From: Verrucomicrobiota bacterium
Lineage (GTDB): Bacteria; Verrucomicrobiota; Verrucomicrobiia; Verrucomicrobiales; Akkermansiaceae
Reading direction: 5' to 3'
Length of the DNA stretch: 17,235 bases
NCBI GenBank assembly: GCA_026397695.1
Contig: JAPLUJ010000686.1
Coordinates: 1 to 17,235, forward strand
A program made the translations under genes and the position numbers. Below, in pieces: positions 1 through 7,924 of this stretch. Under the pieces are notes generated by a model that ran no database searches, was not told where the DNA came from, and saw only the letters and a list, made by a program, of their open reading frames with translations. Position 1 is the stretch's first letter. Every line of letters begins with the position of its first letter.

Positions 1-2304
1 TATACCGAAGCGCGGCTCCATCCGTTAGGGTTGGCGATGATGGACGACCTCGACAAGGACACGGTGGACTTCATCCCCAACTACGACGGTTCGCAAACCG
101 AGCCGTCGGTGCTGCCCGCCGCATTCCCTAACTTTCTGGTCAATGGCAGCACCGGCATCGCGGTGGGCATGGCCACCAATCTGGCGTCGCACAATCTCGG
201 CGAAGTGGTCGATGCCATTTGCGCGCAGATTGACAACCCCGAGATCACCCTGCCCGAGTTGATGCATTACATCAAAGGTCCGGACTTCCCGGTGGCCTGC
301 GAAATCCGCGGCATCCGCGGCATCGAGGAATACTTCCGCACTGGGCGCGGCTCGATGCGCATGCGCGGCAAAATGGAGATCGAGGAAAACGCCGCTGGCC
401 GCGCGTTCATCATCATCCGCGAAGTCCCGTATGGCGTGAACCGCGCCACCCTCCAGGAGCGCATCGCCGAACTGGTCAATGAAAAAATCCTCACCGGCAT
501 CTCCGGCATGCGCGACCTGTCCGCCGAGGACACCCGCATCGAAATCGAGTTGAAGCGTGATGCCCGCCCGCAGGTGGTCATGGCGCAACTCTTCAAGCTC
601 ACCTCGATGGAGACGTCGTTCAGCGTGAACATGCTGGCGATCCACAAGAACCGCCCGAAACAGTTCTCCCTCAAGGAAGCCATCGACGCTTATATCGAAC
701 ACCGCCGCGAGGTGGTCATCCGGCGGACGCGCTGGCTGTTAGGAAAGGCGGAGGAACGCGCGGAGCTGCTCGAAGCCTTCCTGCTGGCGCTCGGACATCT
801 GGATGATTTCATCAGGATCATCCGCTCCTCGAAAAACCGCGATGAAGCCCGCGAACGCCTCGCCGCCTATCAGTTTCCGCTGGCCACCGCCGAAGCACTC
901 GGCATTCTGATCCGCGCGCAGGCATCTATTTCCGGGGACACCTATATCTTCAGCGAGCGCCAGGTGAATGCCATCCTCGAGCTCCGGCTCTATCAACTAA
1001 CCGGCATGGAGCGCGACAAGGTGAAAGCCGAATACGATGCGGTGCTGGTCGATATCAAGGATTTGTTGGACATCCTTGCGCGTGAGGAACGGGTGCTGAT
1101 CCTCATCAAGGACGAGTTGCGGGCGATCAAGGACAAGTTCGCCACGCCGCGCAAATGCACGATTGTCGCCGAAGTGGGCGAAGTCGCCATGGAAGACCTC
1201 ATCGCCAATGACGCGATGATTGTCACGCTTTCACACCGCGGCAATATCAAGCGCACGCCCGCCACTGAATACCGGGTCCAGGGACGCGGCGGGAAAGGTC
1301 TCAAAGGCATGGAAACGCGGACCACCGGCAAGAACGAACCGGACGATTTCATCGAGCATCTGTTCAGTGTCCAAGCGCACGATTACCTTTTGTTTTTCAC
1401 CAACACCGGCCGCATGTATGTGGAACGGGTGTATGAACTCCCGGAAGGATCGCGCACCGCGATGGGCCGCAGCATCCAGAATGTGCTCAACCTCAAACCC
1501 GAAGAAAAAATCGCCGCGCTGCTGCGCCTCGAGCGCACCGTGGACGACAACGGCAATGACATCACCTTCCGCGCGGAGGCGGGCTTCGTGTTCTTCGCCA
1601 CCCGCAGTGGCAAGGTCAAGAAAACCGCTCTCAATGAGTTCCGCAACTACCGCAAGGACGGCCTCATCGCCATCAACCTTGAGGAAAACAACGAGCTGAT
1701 AGGTGTGCGCCTCACGTCGGGCTCCGATGAAATCATCCTGGTCACCCATGAGGGCATGAGTCTGCGCTTCCACGAGGACGACACCCGCCCGCTCGGCCGT
1801 AGTACCGCCGGCATGATGGGAATCCGTCCGGTCAAAGGGGATTTTGTCATCGGTCTGGCGCTCGTCACCCAGGGTTCCACCTTGTTAGTTGCTGCGGAAA
1901 ACGGCATCGGCAAGCGCACTACCTTCGAGGACTACCGCAAACAAACCCGCGGCGGCAAAGGCATCATCACCATGAAGGTCACGGACAGAACCGGACCTGT
2001 GGTCGGCGCGGTCACCGTGACGCCCGAGGACGAACTCATGCTGATGACCTCCAGCGGCCAAAGCATCCGGATCCGCGCGGCCGAAGTCCGCGCTACCGGC
2101 CGCAACGCGCAAGGCGTCAAACTTCTCACCCTCAAGGATGGGGAAAAACTCCAGGATATTTCCATTGTCATCCCGGATGGTGAGGATGCCGAAGCCGCGC
2201 TGGCTGCAGCCGACGAGGACGAATCCCGGGATGAGTTATCTAACGAAAATGCGGACGCGCCGTCTAACGCATCGTCCGACGAGCCCAGCGATGAACCCGC
2301 CTGA
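1..2304 (+). CDS. gyrA: DNA gyrase subunit A, 5'-truncated by the window edge
   Basis: This is the breakage-reunion subunit of the A2B2 gyrase that introduces negative supercoils. The reading frame is open from base 1. The first codon (TAT, in YTEARL) aligns with the catalytic tyrosine of the R-Y-T motif, so about 120 N-terminal residues, including the winged-helix domain and the quinolone-resistance region, lie outside. Visible in order are the tower and coiled-coil region ([25 protein letters not shown], then the long helices around HRREVVIRR) and the C-terminal DNA-wrapping beta-pinwheel. The GyrA box at 1279-1299 reads QGRGGKG instead of the canonical QRRGGKG. Later blades carry [10 protein letters not shown], and the protein ends in an acidic Glu/Asp/Ser tail of about 40 residues, as GyrA often does. 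A near-canonical box favours GyrA over ParC. hypD follows after 11 bp on the same strand. Confidence 0.93.
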   Translation, partial: YTEARLHPLGLAMMDDLDKDTVDFIPNYDGSQTEPSVLPAAFPNFLVNGSTGIAVGMATNLASHNLGEVVDAICAQIDNPEITLPELMHYIKGPDFPVACEIRGIRGIEEYFRTGRGSMRMRGKMEIEENAAGRAFIIIREVPYGVNRATLQERIAELVNEKILTGISGMRDLSAEDTRIEIELKRDARPQVVMAQLFKLTSMETSFSVNMLAIHKNRPKQFSLKEAIDAYIEHRREVVIRRTRWLLGKAEERAELLEAFLLALGHLDDFIRIIRSSKNRDEARERLAAYQFPLATAEALGILIRAQASISGDTYIFSERQVNAILELRLYQLTGMERDKVKAEYDAVLVDIKDLLDILAREERVLILIKDELRAIKDKFATPRKCTIVAEVGEVAMEDLIANDAMIVTLSHRGNIKRTPATEYRVQGRGGKGLKGMETRTTGKNEPDDFIEHLFSVQAHDYLLFFTNTGRMYVERVYELPEGSRTAMGRSIQNVLNLKPEEKIAALLRLERTVDDNGNDITFRAEAGFVFFATRSGKVKKTALNEFRNYRKDGLIAINLEENNELIGVRLTSGSDEIILVTHEGMSLRFHEDDTRPLGRSTAGMMGIRPVKGDFVIGLALVTQGSTLLVAAENGIGKRTTFEDYRKQTRGGKGIITMKVTDRTGPVVGAVTVTPEDELMLMTSSGQSIRIRAAEVRATGRNAQGVKLLTLKDGEKLQDISIVIPDGEDAEAALAAADEDESRDELSNENADAPSNASSDEPSDEPA

Positions 2305-2315
2305 AACGTCGAAAA

Positions 2316-3446
2316 ATGCCCAATCCTTTGCCGCCGCCATCAGGATCTGTGAAATTCATCGGCGAATACCGCGACCCTGCTGCGGCGCATGCCCTTGCTG
2401 CGGAAATCGCCCGCATCATCACCCGCCCGTGGACGCTCATGGAGGTTTGCGGCGGACAAACGCATGCGATCCTGCGCTTCGGCATCGACCGTTTGCTGCC
2501 GCCCATGCTGCGCTTGATTCATGGCCCCGGTTGTCCGGTGTGCGTGACTCCCGCCGGCCTGATCGACCAGGCGGTTATGCTAACACGCCAGCCGGAGGTG
2601 ATTTTGTGCTCGTTCGGCGACATGTTGCGGGTGCCCGGGCGGCAGGGCGACTTGTTGCACGCCAAGGCTGCAGGCGGCGACGTGCGGGTGGTCTATTCTC
2701 CACTCGATGCGCTGGCCCTCGCCCGCCGCGAACCCACCCGCGAAGTGGTTTTTTTCGCCATCGGCTTTGAAACCACCGCCCCGGCCAACGCGATGGCCGC
2801 GCACCAAGCCATGACCGGTGGCGTGAACAACTTCTCACTGTTGGTTTCCCAGGTGTTAGTCGGGCCGGCGATGGACTTCATCCTGCGTTCTCCCGGGTCG
2901 GAAGTGCAGGGGTTTCTGGCCGCTGGCCATGCCGCCGCCGTCACCGGCGTGGCGGAGTTGCAAGAACTTAGCCGCCGCCATCGCGTGCCTGTGGTGGTCA
3001 CCGGATTCGAACCGGTGGATCTGCTAGATGGCATCCTGCGCTGCGTGCGCCAGTTGGAACACGGCCGCGCCGAACTGGAAAACGCCTATGCCCGGGCGGT
3101 GCGCCCCGAGGGGAACCTCCCCGCGCTGGCCATGACCCATCGCGTCTTCGAGGTGATCGACCGCGAATGGCGCGGCCTCGGCGTGTTGCCCGCCAGCGGC
3201 CTCGGCCTGCGCGAGGAATACGCGCAGTTCGACGCCGCCCGCCGCTTCCATCTCGGCCCCCCCCCCACCGGCGGCGACGAGGAATGCCAGGGCGGACAGG
3301 TCATGCTCGGCACCTTGCGCCCCGACCAGTGCCCGGCCTTTGGCACCCGCTGCCGCCCGGAACATCCGTTAGGTGCACCAATGGTGTCCTCCGAAGGCGC
3401 CTGTGCCGCCTACTTCCGCTTCCGCAGCCCGCCCGCCGCCAGTTGA
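2316..3446 (+). CDS. hypD: Hydrogenase maturation factor HypD
   Basis: HypD is the iron-sulfur scaffold that, with HypC, assembles and carries the Fe(CN)2CO group for [NiFe]-hydrogenase in the cytoplasm. The 376-residue product matches the usual length of about 370. It has CGGQTH at 45-50 with the family cysteine, GPGCPVC at 70-76, GFETT at 150-154, and a C-terminal Cys set at 324, 339, 346 and 363 (within PLGAPMVSSEGAC) suited to the 4Fe-4S cluster. The ATG at 2316 is chosen because the motif spacing fits and it lies 11 bp after gyrA; no strong ribosome binding site is visible. No other hyp or hydrogenase genes are in the window, so this hypD is detached from the usual hyp cluster. A run of ten C at 3257-3266 encodes PPP at 315-317; the frame is intact across it. 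Confidence 0.95.
   Translation: MPNPLPPPSGSVKFIGEYRDPAAAHALAAEIARIITRPWTLMEVCGGQTHAILRFGIDRLLPPMLRLIHGPGCPVCVTPAGLIDQAVMLTRQPEVILCSFGDMLRVPGRQGDLLHAKAAGGDVRVVYSPLDALALARREPTREVVFFAIGFETTAPANAMAAHQAMTGGVNNFSLLVSQVLVGPAMDFILRSPGSEVQGFLAAGHAAAVTGVAELQELSRRHRVPVVVTGFEPVDLLDGILRCVRQLEHGRAELENAYARAVRPEGNLPALAMTHRVFEVIDREWRGLGVLPASGLGLREEYAQFDAARRFHLGPPPTGGDEECQGGQVMLGTLRPDQCPAFGTRCRPEHPLGAPMVSSEGACAAYFRFRSPPAAS
3257..3266 (+). repeat. Run of ten C inside hypD
   Basis: A C10 homopolymer lies within the hypD reading frame and codes for part of Gly314 and for Pro315-317. It is upstream of the last four cluster-binding cysteines, so a one-base slip would remove most of the 4Fe-4S site. Such runs are prone to slippage and to sequencing error. 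Confidence 0.9.
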
Positions 3447-3475
3447 ACTCATGACCCATAACTCTATGAATTCTT

Positions 3476-4183
3476 TCACAGGGTTTCGGCCCAATGCAGG
3501 ACGGCTTCACCTATCAGGTGGGCTACTTCGCGGTGCGGGATGCGGGCGGTGTTGACCACGAGATCGTATTGGAGGATGTCGTCGATGTCCGCGTGAAAGT
3601 AATTTTTGAGATACCGTTGGCGGCCGCGGTCCTGTTTGCGGATGAACTCGCGTGCGGCTTTGTCGTCGAGTTGGTTACGGGCCATGACCTGTTGGACGCG
3701 ATGTTCCAGTGGTGCGACGAGGCGGACATGGAACACGTTCTGCATGCGCCGGGTGATGATATTGGCGGCGCGGCCGACCAGGATGACATGGCCGAGTTCC
3801 GCCAGATGCAGAATTGTTTCGATGGTCTGTTGCAGCAGCGTTCTGGAGGGTGGGTGCAGGCCGAGCATTTCCTCCACCGCATCGTGGATGGCCGAGACGC
3901 GGTCCTCCGGCATGAACTTGGCGATTTCCTTCGGGAGCTTGTGCTCCTCCAGGACTTTTTCGGCGAGATTCTTGTCAAAAACCATCCACTGACACGGGGT
4001 GGGGGCGCGTTCTTGCAGGTACTCTGCCAGTTCCCCGGCGATGGCCATGGCGCCGGAACCGATTTGGCGTGAGATCGTCACGGCTGGCCGGGGCTTGCTG
4101 CCAGCGAACTGCCGCCGGGTCTCAGGATTCAACTGGCAATTGATGAACGTATGATACGTGTCCACGTTGGTTCCGATATTCAT
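3476..4183 (-). CDS. Cytidylate-kinase-like family protein
   Basis: This 235-residue protein belongs to the cytidylate kinase-like group, which is related to but distinct from Cmk. The exact substrate is not known to me. After a hydrophilic N-terminus of about 33 residues comes a P-loop-like segment TISRQIGSGAMAIAGELA (36-53), which lacks the classical Walker-A lysine, as many members of this group do. It is followed by VILVGRAANII (nucleotide-kinase core) and a C-terminal block, RKQDRGRQRYLKNYF then DDILQYDLVVNTAR, that is characteristic of the family. A good ribosome binding site, AGAAAGGA, sits at 4190-4197, a few bases before the ATG, which supports this start. It lies 96 bp downstream of asnS on the same strand and converges with hypD, 29 bp apart. 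Confidence 0.8.
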   Translation of the reverse strand: MNIGTNVDTYHTFINCQLNPETRRQFAGSKPRPAVTISRQIGSGAMAIAGELAEYLQERAPTPCQWMVFDKNLAEKVLEEHKLPKEIAKFMPEDRVSAIHDAVEEMLGLHPPSRTLLQQTIETILHLAELGHVILVGRAANIITRRMQNVFHVRLVAPLEHRVQQVMARNQLDDKAAREFIRKQDRGRQRYLKNYFHADIDDILQYDLVVNTARIPHREVAHLIGEAVLHWAETL

Positions 4184-4279
4184 AATGATTCCTTTCTCGA
4201 TGAAGGTTCAACTTATCACCAGTCCGACGATGGACTCTACCCCAAGGCGGCGGCCAAGTCAGGCATTTTTTGCGAAATC

Positions 4280-5641
4280 TCAGAATTCGCAATGTCCCGG
4301 GGTCCGGGCAAAGGGGATGACGTCGCGGATGTTGGCCATGCCGGTGACGAACATGAGCAGGCGCTCGAAGCCGAGTCCGAAACCGGCGTGCGGGACGCTG
4401 CCAAATTTCCGCAGGTCCACATACCAATTGTAAGCCTCCGCATCGAGGCCGTGCTTGGCGAAGTTGGCCATCAGCACGTCGAGCCGTTCCTCGCGCTGGC
4501 TGCCGCCGATGATTTCGCCGATGCCTGGAACCAGCACATCCATGGCTGTGACGGTTAGATCGTCGTCGTTGCGGCGCATGTAGAACGGTTTGATCTCCAG
4601 CGGATAGTTGAAAACCGTCACCGGCTTTTTGAAATATTCTTCGGTGAGCCAGCGTTCGTGTTCGGACTGCAGGTTGAGGCCGTAATCCACGGGGTAGGCG
4701 AAATCCACCCCGCTGGCCTTGAGCAACGCGACGGCCTGCGTGTAGGTAATCCGCTCGAATGGTCGGCTGGCGACGAATTCGAGGCGCTCATGCAATCCCT
4801 TGTCGACGAATTTTTCGAAGATCGCGAGGTCGCCGTCGTGGTGATCCAACATCTCGCGGACGAGGAATTTCACCAGCGTCTCGGCGAGGTCCATGTCGCC
4901 GGCGAGGTCGCAGAACGCGACTTCGGGTTCGATCATCCAGAACTCGGCGGCGTGGCGCGAGGTGTTCGAGTTTTCCGCGCGGAAGGTCGGGCCGAAGGTA
5001 TAGATGTTAGACAGAGCACAGGCGAAGGTCTCGCCCTCGAGCTGGCCGCTGACGGTTAGATAGGCGCGTTTGCCGAAGAAATCGCGGGTGTCCTGGGAGA
5101 TTTGGTCATCGGGCAGGGTGGTGACGCGGAACATTTCCCCGGCGCCCTCGCAATCGCTGGCGGTGATGATGGGCGTGTGGACGTAGCAGAAATCGCGTTC
5201 CTGGAAGAACCGGTGGATGGCATAGGCCATGCGGCTGCGGGTGCGGAACACCGCGCCGTAGAGGTTGGTGCGGGGCCGCAGGTGGGCGATGGTGCGCAGG
5301 AACTCGGCGCTGTGGCCTTTTTTCTGCAATGGATAATCGTCGGGTGCCTCGCCTATCAGTTTGATAGATGTGGCCTGCAATTCCCATTGTTGACCCGCAG
5401 CGGGTGAGGGGATCAATTTTCCGTGCGCTTCGAGCGCGGCGCCGGTGGTCATTCTAACGATCTCGTGGTAGCCGGGGATGCCGGCGTCGGCGATGATCTG
5501 GAGGTTGCCGAGGCAGGAGCCGTCGTTGAGTTCGAGGAACGAGAATGCCTTGGAGTCCCGGCGGGTGCGTATCCAGCCGGCCACCTGTAGGTCAGCGGCG
5601 GGTTCGGTGCTGCGGAGAACGTGCTTGATCAGTGAGCGCAT
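4280..5641 (-). CDS. asnS: Asparaginyl-tRNA synthetase
   Basis: A class IIb aminoacyl-tRNA synthetase that charges tRNA-Asn in the cytoplasm. The 453 residues are close to the usual 460 or so. The N-terminal OB-fold anticodon-binding domain (about 18-100, VAGWIRTRRDSKAFSFLELNDGS) is followed by the class II catalytic domain with motif 2 (FRAENSNTSRHAAEFWMIEPE region, 220-240) and motif 3 (GFGLGFERLL near 420). The C-terminus ends RTPGHCEF, close to the usual RTPGNAEF, which supports asparaginyl rather than aspartyl specificity. The start overlaps the end of the upstream CDGSH gene by 13 bp, suggesting translational coupling. A perfect 7-bp dyad (4270-4276 / 4286-4292) spans the stop codon. 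Confidence 0.96.
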   Translation of the reverse strand: MRSLIKHVLRSTEPAADLQVAGWIRTRRDSKAFSFLELNDGSCLGNLQIIADAGIPGYHEIVRMTTGAALEAHGKLIPSPAAGQQWELQATSIKLIGEAPDDYPLQKKGHSAEFLRTIAHLRPRTNLYGAVFRTRSRMAYAIHRFFQERDFCYVHTPIITASDCEGAGEMFRVTTLPDDQISQDTRDFFGKRAYLTVSGQLEGETFACALSNIYTFGPTFRAENSNTSRHAAEFWMIEPEVAFCDLAGDMDLAETLVKFLVREMLDHHDGDLAIFEKFVDKGLHERLEFVASRPFERITYTQAVALLKASGVDFAYPVDYGLNLQSEHERWLTEEYFKKPVTVFNYPLEIKPFYMRRNDDDLTVTAMDVLVPGIGEIIGGSQREERLDVLMANFAKHGLDAEAYNWYVDLRKFGSVPHAGFGLGFERLLMFVTGMANIRDVIPFARTPGHCEF

Positions 5642-5886
5642 GGTTTCTGCACGGATTTATGGGTACCGTCGCAGAGCGGAGGATTGTTAGTGGATTTGCA
5701 CTGGCACCACCACACGGTTTGTTTTCCGGTCACTTCGTGTTGCACCGGGTGTAGGCCGGTACCCTTGTGGGATCCGTCGCAAAACGGTTGCCCGGCGGAG
5801 CGTCCGCAGGCACACCACCAATAGACTCCCGCTGCAACTTCCTGTGCCAGCGGCTTGGTATCACAAACGATTGGTTTTTCAGTCAT
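5629..5886 (-). CDS. Tandem CDGSH iron-sulfur domain protein
   Basis: This small protein of 85 residues carries two CDGSH-type 2Fe-2S domains. The first is CACGRSAGQPFCDGSH (about 25-40) and the second CQCKSTNNPPLCDGTH (about 61-76); each shows the C-x-C...C-D-G-[ST]-H pattern that gives the 3-Cys/1-His cluster ligation of mitoNEET-like proteins. The arrangement resembles the mitochondrial CISD3/MiNT type, which also has two such domains in one chain. Its role is probably redox or iron-sulfur transfer, but the partner is unknown. The 3' end overlaps the asnS start by 13 bp, and a small membrane-protein gene ends 27 bp upstream, so the three look co-transcribed. No clear ribosome binding site precedes the ATG. 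Confidence 0.88.
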   Translation of the reverse strand: MTEKPIVCDTKPLAQEVAAGVYWWCACGRSAGQPFCDGSHKGTGLHPVQHEVTGKQTVWWCQCKSTNNPPLCDGTHKSVQKPCAH

Positions 5887-5913
5887 GGGGATGACTCTAA
5901 ACCTGATTGCGCA

Positions 5914-6117
5914 TCAGCGCGAGGCGAAAATCGAAAACCCCGCCGATTCCTTACCGGTGGGGACATTGTCGGCCATGGACGGGTTCTTGGGAACTGCGGA
6001 CACGGGGTATTTCCCGGGTCTCAAATAACGCTGGGCGGGAACGTGAACCATGAATGTCACTGCCAGCCATCCCACGAGGATGACCGACGAACCACTGACA
6101 AAAAAGCGGAGCTTCAT
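5914..6117 (-). CDS. Small putative membrane-anchored protein
   Basis: A 67-residue product of unknown function. It starts with a basic residue pair (MKLR), followed by one hydrophobic segment (about residues 5-26, FFVSGSSVILVGWLAVTFMV) and then a polar tail rich in Pro, Ser and Lys. This fits a single-pass membrane protein with the tail outside, or an uncleaved signal anchor. It lies 27 bp upstream of the CDGSH gene on the same strand and is the first gene after a divergent region, so it could head the CDGSH-asnS operon. No convincing ribosome binding site is present. It could be a chance reading frame, but the coherent topology and tight spacing argue for a gene. Confidence 0.55.
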   Translation of the reverse strand: MKLRFFVSGSSVILVGWLAVTFMVHVPAQRYLRPGKYPVSAVPKNPSMADNVPTGKESAGFSIFASR

Positions 6118-6232
6118 CTGATGTTACGGAAACGTTAATGATTTCCGCTGGCGGTTTTTGCGATGGATTCCTGCAAGATGCAACTTCAATTATCGGGCTG
6201 GCGGATGTTTTTCCGGGAAGGGCAAAAGAAGG

Positions 6233-6261
6233 TTGTCGGGATCGGTGGCCGTCGCTAGATT
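6233..6261 (+). promoter_or_regulatory. Candidate sigma70-type promoter for accD
   Basis: A TTGTCG at 6233-6238 and a TAGATT at 6256-6261 are 17 bp apart, each matching four of six consensus bases. They lie about 115 bp upstream of the accD ATG in the divergent gap. This is a by-eye match only. On the opposite strand, GATAAT at 6189-6194 could be a -10 box for the minus-strand operon, but I see no matching -35. Confidence 0.3.
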
Positions 6262-6300
6262 GCGGCGGCAACAGCCGAACCGCAGCACTGCGCAAGCGGA

Positions 6301-6348
6301 GCGGAGAGCGCCAAGGGCACAGGGCCAAAGGCCATGCCGCCACTCCGC
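6301..6348 (+). promoter_or_regulatory. Nested hairpin in the accD leader
   Basis: Three complementary blocks nest within 48 nt: GCGGAG (6301-6306) with CTCCGC (6343-6348), GGCA (6316-6319) with TGCC (6335-6338), and GGCC (6323-6326) with GGCC (6330-6333) around an AAA loop. This gives 14 base pairs with internal loops, ending 26 nt before the accD ATG. It could shape accD translation or be an early terminator; there is no U-run. Confidence 0.35.
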
Positions 6349-6374
6349 AGCCGGCCACACAACCCACCATTCTC

Positions 6375-7205
6375 ATGGGCATTTTCAGCAAACCCCACCT
6401 GCACCCTGGTAACCGCCGTGATGACGTGCCGGAAGGCCTCTGGGACAAGTGCCCGGATTGTGGCACAATGATCCATAACCTCGAACTCCAACAGAATCTT
6501 CACGTCTGTCCGCACTGCGGCCACCATTTTCTCATGGCTGCCCACGCGCGCATCGGCATGCTCGCCGACGGCGGATCCTTCGAGGAAACGGCGGCGGACC
6601 TCGTTTCCGCCAACCCTCTCGGGTTTCATGGGTATGCCGAGAAAATCGCGGTTTTGCAGGAGAAAACCGGGTTGAACGATGCCGTCGTCACGGGCCGCCT
6701 CACCCTCGGCGGCCACCGTGCGATGATCGCCGTGATGGATTTCAGGTTTTTCGCCGGCTCGATGGGATCGGTGGTCGGTGAAAAAATCACCCGCGCCATC
6801 GAGTTGGCCACTGCCGAAATGCGCGGGGTCATCATCATATCCGCCTCCTCCGGCGCACGGATGCAGGAAGGCATGCTCTCGCTGATGCAAATGGCCAAGA
6901 CCTGCGGGGCTCTGGCGCGGCTTGCCGCAGCGCGGCTGCCCTACATTTCCCTGTTCACCCATCCCACCACCGGCGGCGTGACGGCGGCATTCGCCACCCT
7001 CGGCGACGTCAACCTCGCCGAGCCCAAGTGCATGATAGGATTCGCCGGCCCGCGGGTCATCAAGGAAACGACCCATCAAAATCTGCCGGCCGGTTTCCAG
7101 ACGGCGGAGTTCATGTTAGAGCATGGCTTGATCGATGCCATCGTGCCCCGTTCGATGCAGCGGGAGCGGCTGGCCAGCTTGTTAGGTTACATGCTGCCGC
7201 AGTGA
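6375..7205 (+). CDS. accD: Acetyl-CoA carboxylase carboxyltransferase subunit beta
   Basis: The beta subunit of the acetyl-CoA carboxylase carboxyltransferase, which with AccA moves the carboxyl group from biotin to acetyl-CoA, the first committed step of fatty-acid synthesis. The N-terminal zinc ribbon has Cys26, Cys29, Cys45 and Cys48 (CPDCG...CPHCG). The crotonase-like core shows GSMGSVVGEKI, ISASSGARMQEG, HPTTGGVTAAFA and AGPRVIKETT. The frame is open back to 6138, but the stretch before the ATG at 6375 has no family similarity and is low-complexity. Starting at 6375 gives 276 residues beginning MGIFSKP, as AccD proteins commonly do. No Shine-Dalgarno site precedes it. It converges with the hypothetical gene ending at 7225. 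Confidence 0.95.
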   Translation: MGIFSKPHLHPGNRRDDVPEGLWDKCPDCGTMIHNLELQQNLHVCPHCGHHFLMAAHARIGMLADGGSFEETAADLVSANPLGFHGYAEKIAVLQEKTGLNDAVVTGRLTLGGHRAMIAVMDFRFFAGSMGSVVGEKITRAIELATAEMRGVIIISASSGARMQEGMLSLMQMAKTCGALARLAAARLPYISLFTHPTTGGVTAAFATLGDVNLAEPKCMIGFAGPRVIKETTHQNLPAGFQTAEFMLEHGLIDAIVPRSMQRERLASLLGYMLPQ

Positions 7206-7224
7206 CCCTCAGTTCCCCGTGTGC

Positions 7225-7701
7225 TCACCCTTCGCCCGGCGGGGTGACCACCACGACGCGCTCCACGCCGCATTTCGAGAATTCCTCCCAGTAGCGTTTT
7301 TCCCAGGCGGTGGTGCGGGCGCGGCGGTCTTCCTCGCTGAGTTTTTCCCAGGCGGCGAAGCCGATGGCGCGGGCGAGGTCGCGGTCGGCCATGCGCACCG
7401 CCAGTTCGTCCCAGAAACTCTCGTTACGGAATTCATCGTAGCATTCGTGGTAAAACAAGCGCTCCTCCATCTCCTGCTTCACCCGGAACCGCTGGCTCTC
7501 CTCGTCAAACTCAATCCAATCCCCGAGCCCGGAATGGCCGGCCTTTTCCAAGATCTTGCTCTCCAATTCCTCGAAGGCCGCCAGCCGTTCGCTGGCGGAT
7601 TCCTTCTGGTTCCATGACGCGACATTGGCCGCAAGGCTCACCATTTCCACCAATGTGGCAAGTTCCTGATCTGACAAGCGCAAGTGCATTCGTGCCCGCA
7701 T
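7225..7701 (-). CDS. Hypothetical protein, charged and mostly helical
   Basis: I do not recognise this 158-residue protein. It is rich in Glu, Arg and Trp and looks largely alpha-helical and soluble (LSDQELATLVEMVSLAANVAS, then EMEERLFYHECYDEFRNESFWDELAVRMADRDLA, here divided at will). There is no signal peptide, membrane segment or known motif. The frame extends to 7923, but the upstream part crosses the intergenic palindrome and the heptamer repeat and is not protein-like. The ATG at 7701 is preferred because a GGAG lies eight bases upstream; an internal ATG at 7689 is the alternative. It converges with accD (19 bp) and is divergent from the aminopeptidase gene. The regular amphipathic pattern and a good ribosome site support a real gene. 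Confidence 0.7.
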   Translation of the reverse strand: MRARMHLRLSDQELATLVEMVSLAANVASWNQKESASERLAAFEELESKILEKAGHSGLGDWIEFDEESQRFRVKQEMEERLFYHECYDEFRNESFWDELAVRMADRDLARAIGFAAWEKLSEEDRRARTTAWEKRYWEEFSKCGVERVVVVTPPGEG

Positions 7702-7792
7702 CCAACCATCTCCACGACCAACCCGCAAGTCTGCAACTGTGGTCGGGTTGGCACCCGGGTGCATGACAAAAAAATCAAGGAGGGGCGATCTC

Positions 7793-7874
7793 CTGAATCG
7801 CCCTCGCCCATGGGATGCCAATGGTGGGTGGTTGACCTCAGCCCATTGGCACTTCATGGGCAACGGCGGATCGG
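7793..7874. repeat. Large intergenic palindrome (about 82 nt)
   Basis: The arms 7793-7824 and 7843-7874 are inverted copies with few mismatches around an 18-nt loop. The inner 18-bp block (7807-7824 with 7843-7860) has one mismatch and two G-U pairs. Pairing is better as + strand RNA because the G-T pairs become C-A on the other strand. Both strands translate to a similar CQW...PLA.HG string, as expected for an inverted repeat. It could be a REP/MITE-like element or a structured transcript. Confidence 0.6.
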
Positions 7875-7903
7875 AGTTCCGGTGAAATGGTTCCTCCGAG
7901 ATT

Positions 7904-7924
7904 CTGCAATCTGCAATCTGCAAT
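7904..7924. repeat. Tandem heptamer (CTGCAAT)3
   Basis: Three perfect head-to-tail copies of CTGCAAT lie between the palindrome and the aminopeptidase gene, followed by a diverged copy. In the + strand they translate to CNLQSAI, a string I recall from many spurious reading frames in environmental bacteria, so this is probably a dispersed short tandem repeat family. Confidence 0.85.

Noticed and set aside
25..702. Long open frame antisense to gyrA (225 residues)
   Set aside because: It is a high-GC shadow of a well-supported gyrA frame, with His/Asp/Ala-rich composition and no recognisable domain. The same applies to other long antisense frames over hypD, accD, the epimerase and the mutase.
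4270..4292. Dyad TTGCGAA / TTCGCAA over the asnS stop
   Set aside because: In the asnS direction it is followed by A residues, not U, so I do not call it an intrinsic terminator.
6138..6374. N-terminal extension of accD (79 extra codons)
   Set aside because: It has no similarity to AccD, its composition is low-complexity, and it covers a candidate promoter and hairpin. The ATG at 6375 gives a normal N-terminus.
7225..7247. Stem TCACCCT / GGGGTGA between accD and the convergent gene
   Set aside because: Seven pairs including one G-T, with no T-run on either side and partly within coding sequence; too weak to call a terminator.
7702..7923. Longer version of the hypothetical gene ending at 7225
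   Set aside because: The upstream stretch crosses the palindrome and heptamer repeat and is not protein-like; the ATG at 7701 has a GGAG at good distance.
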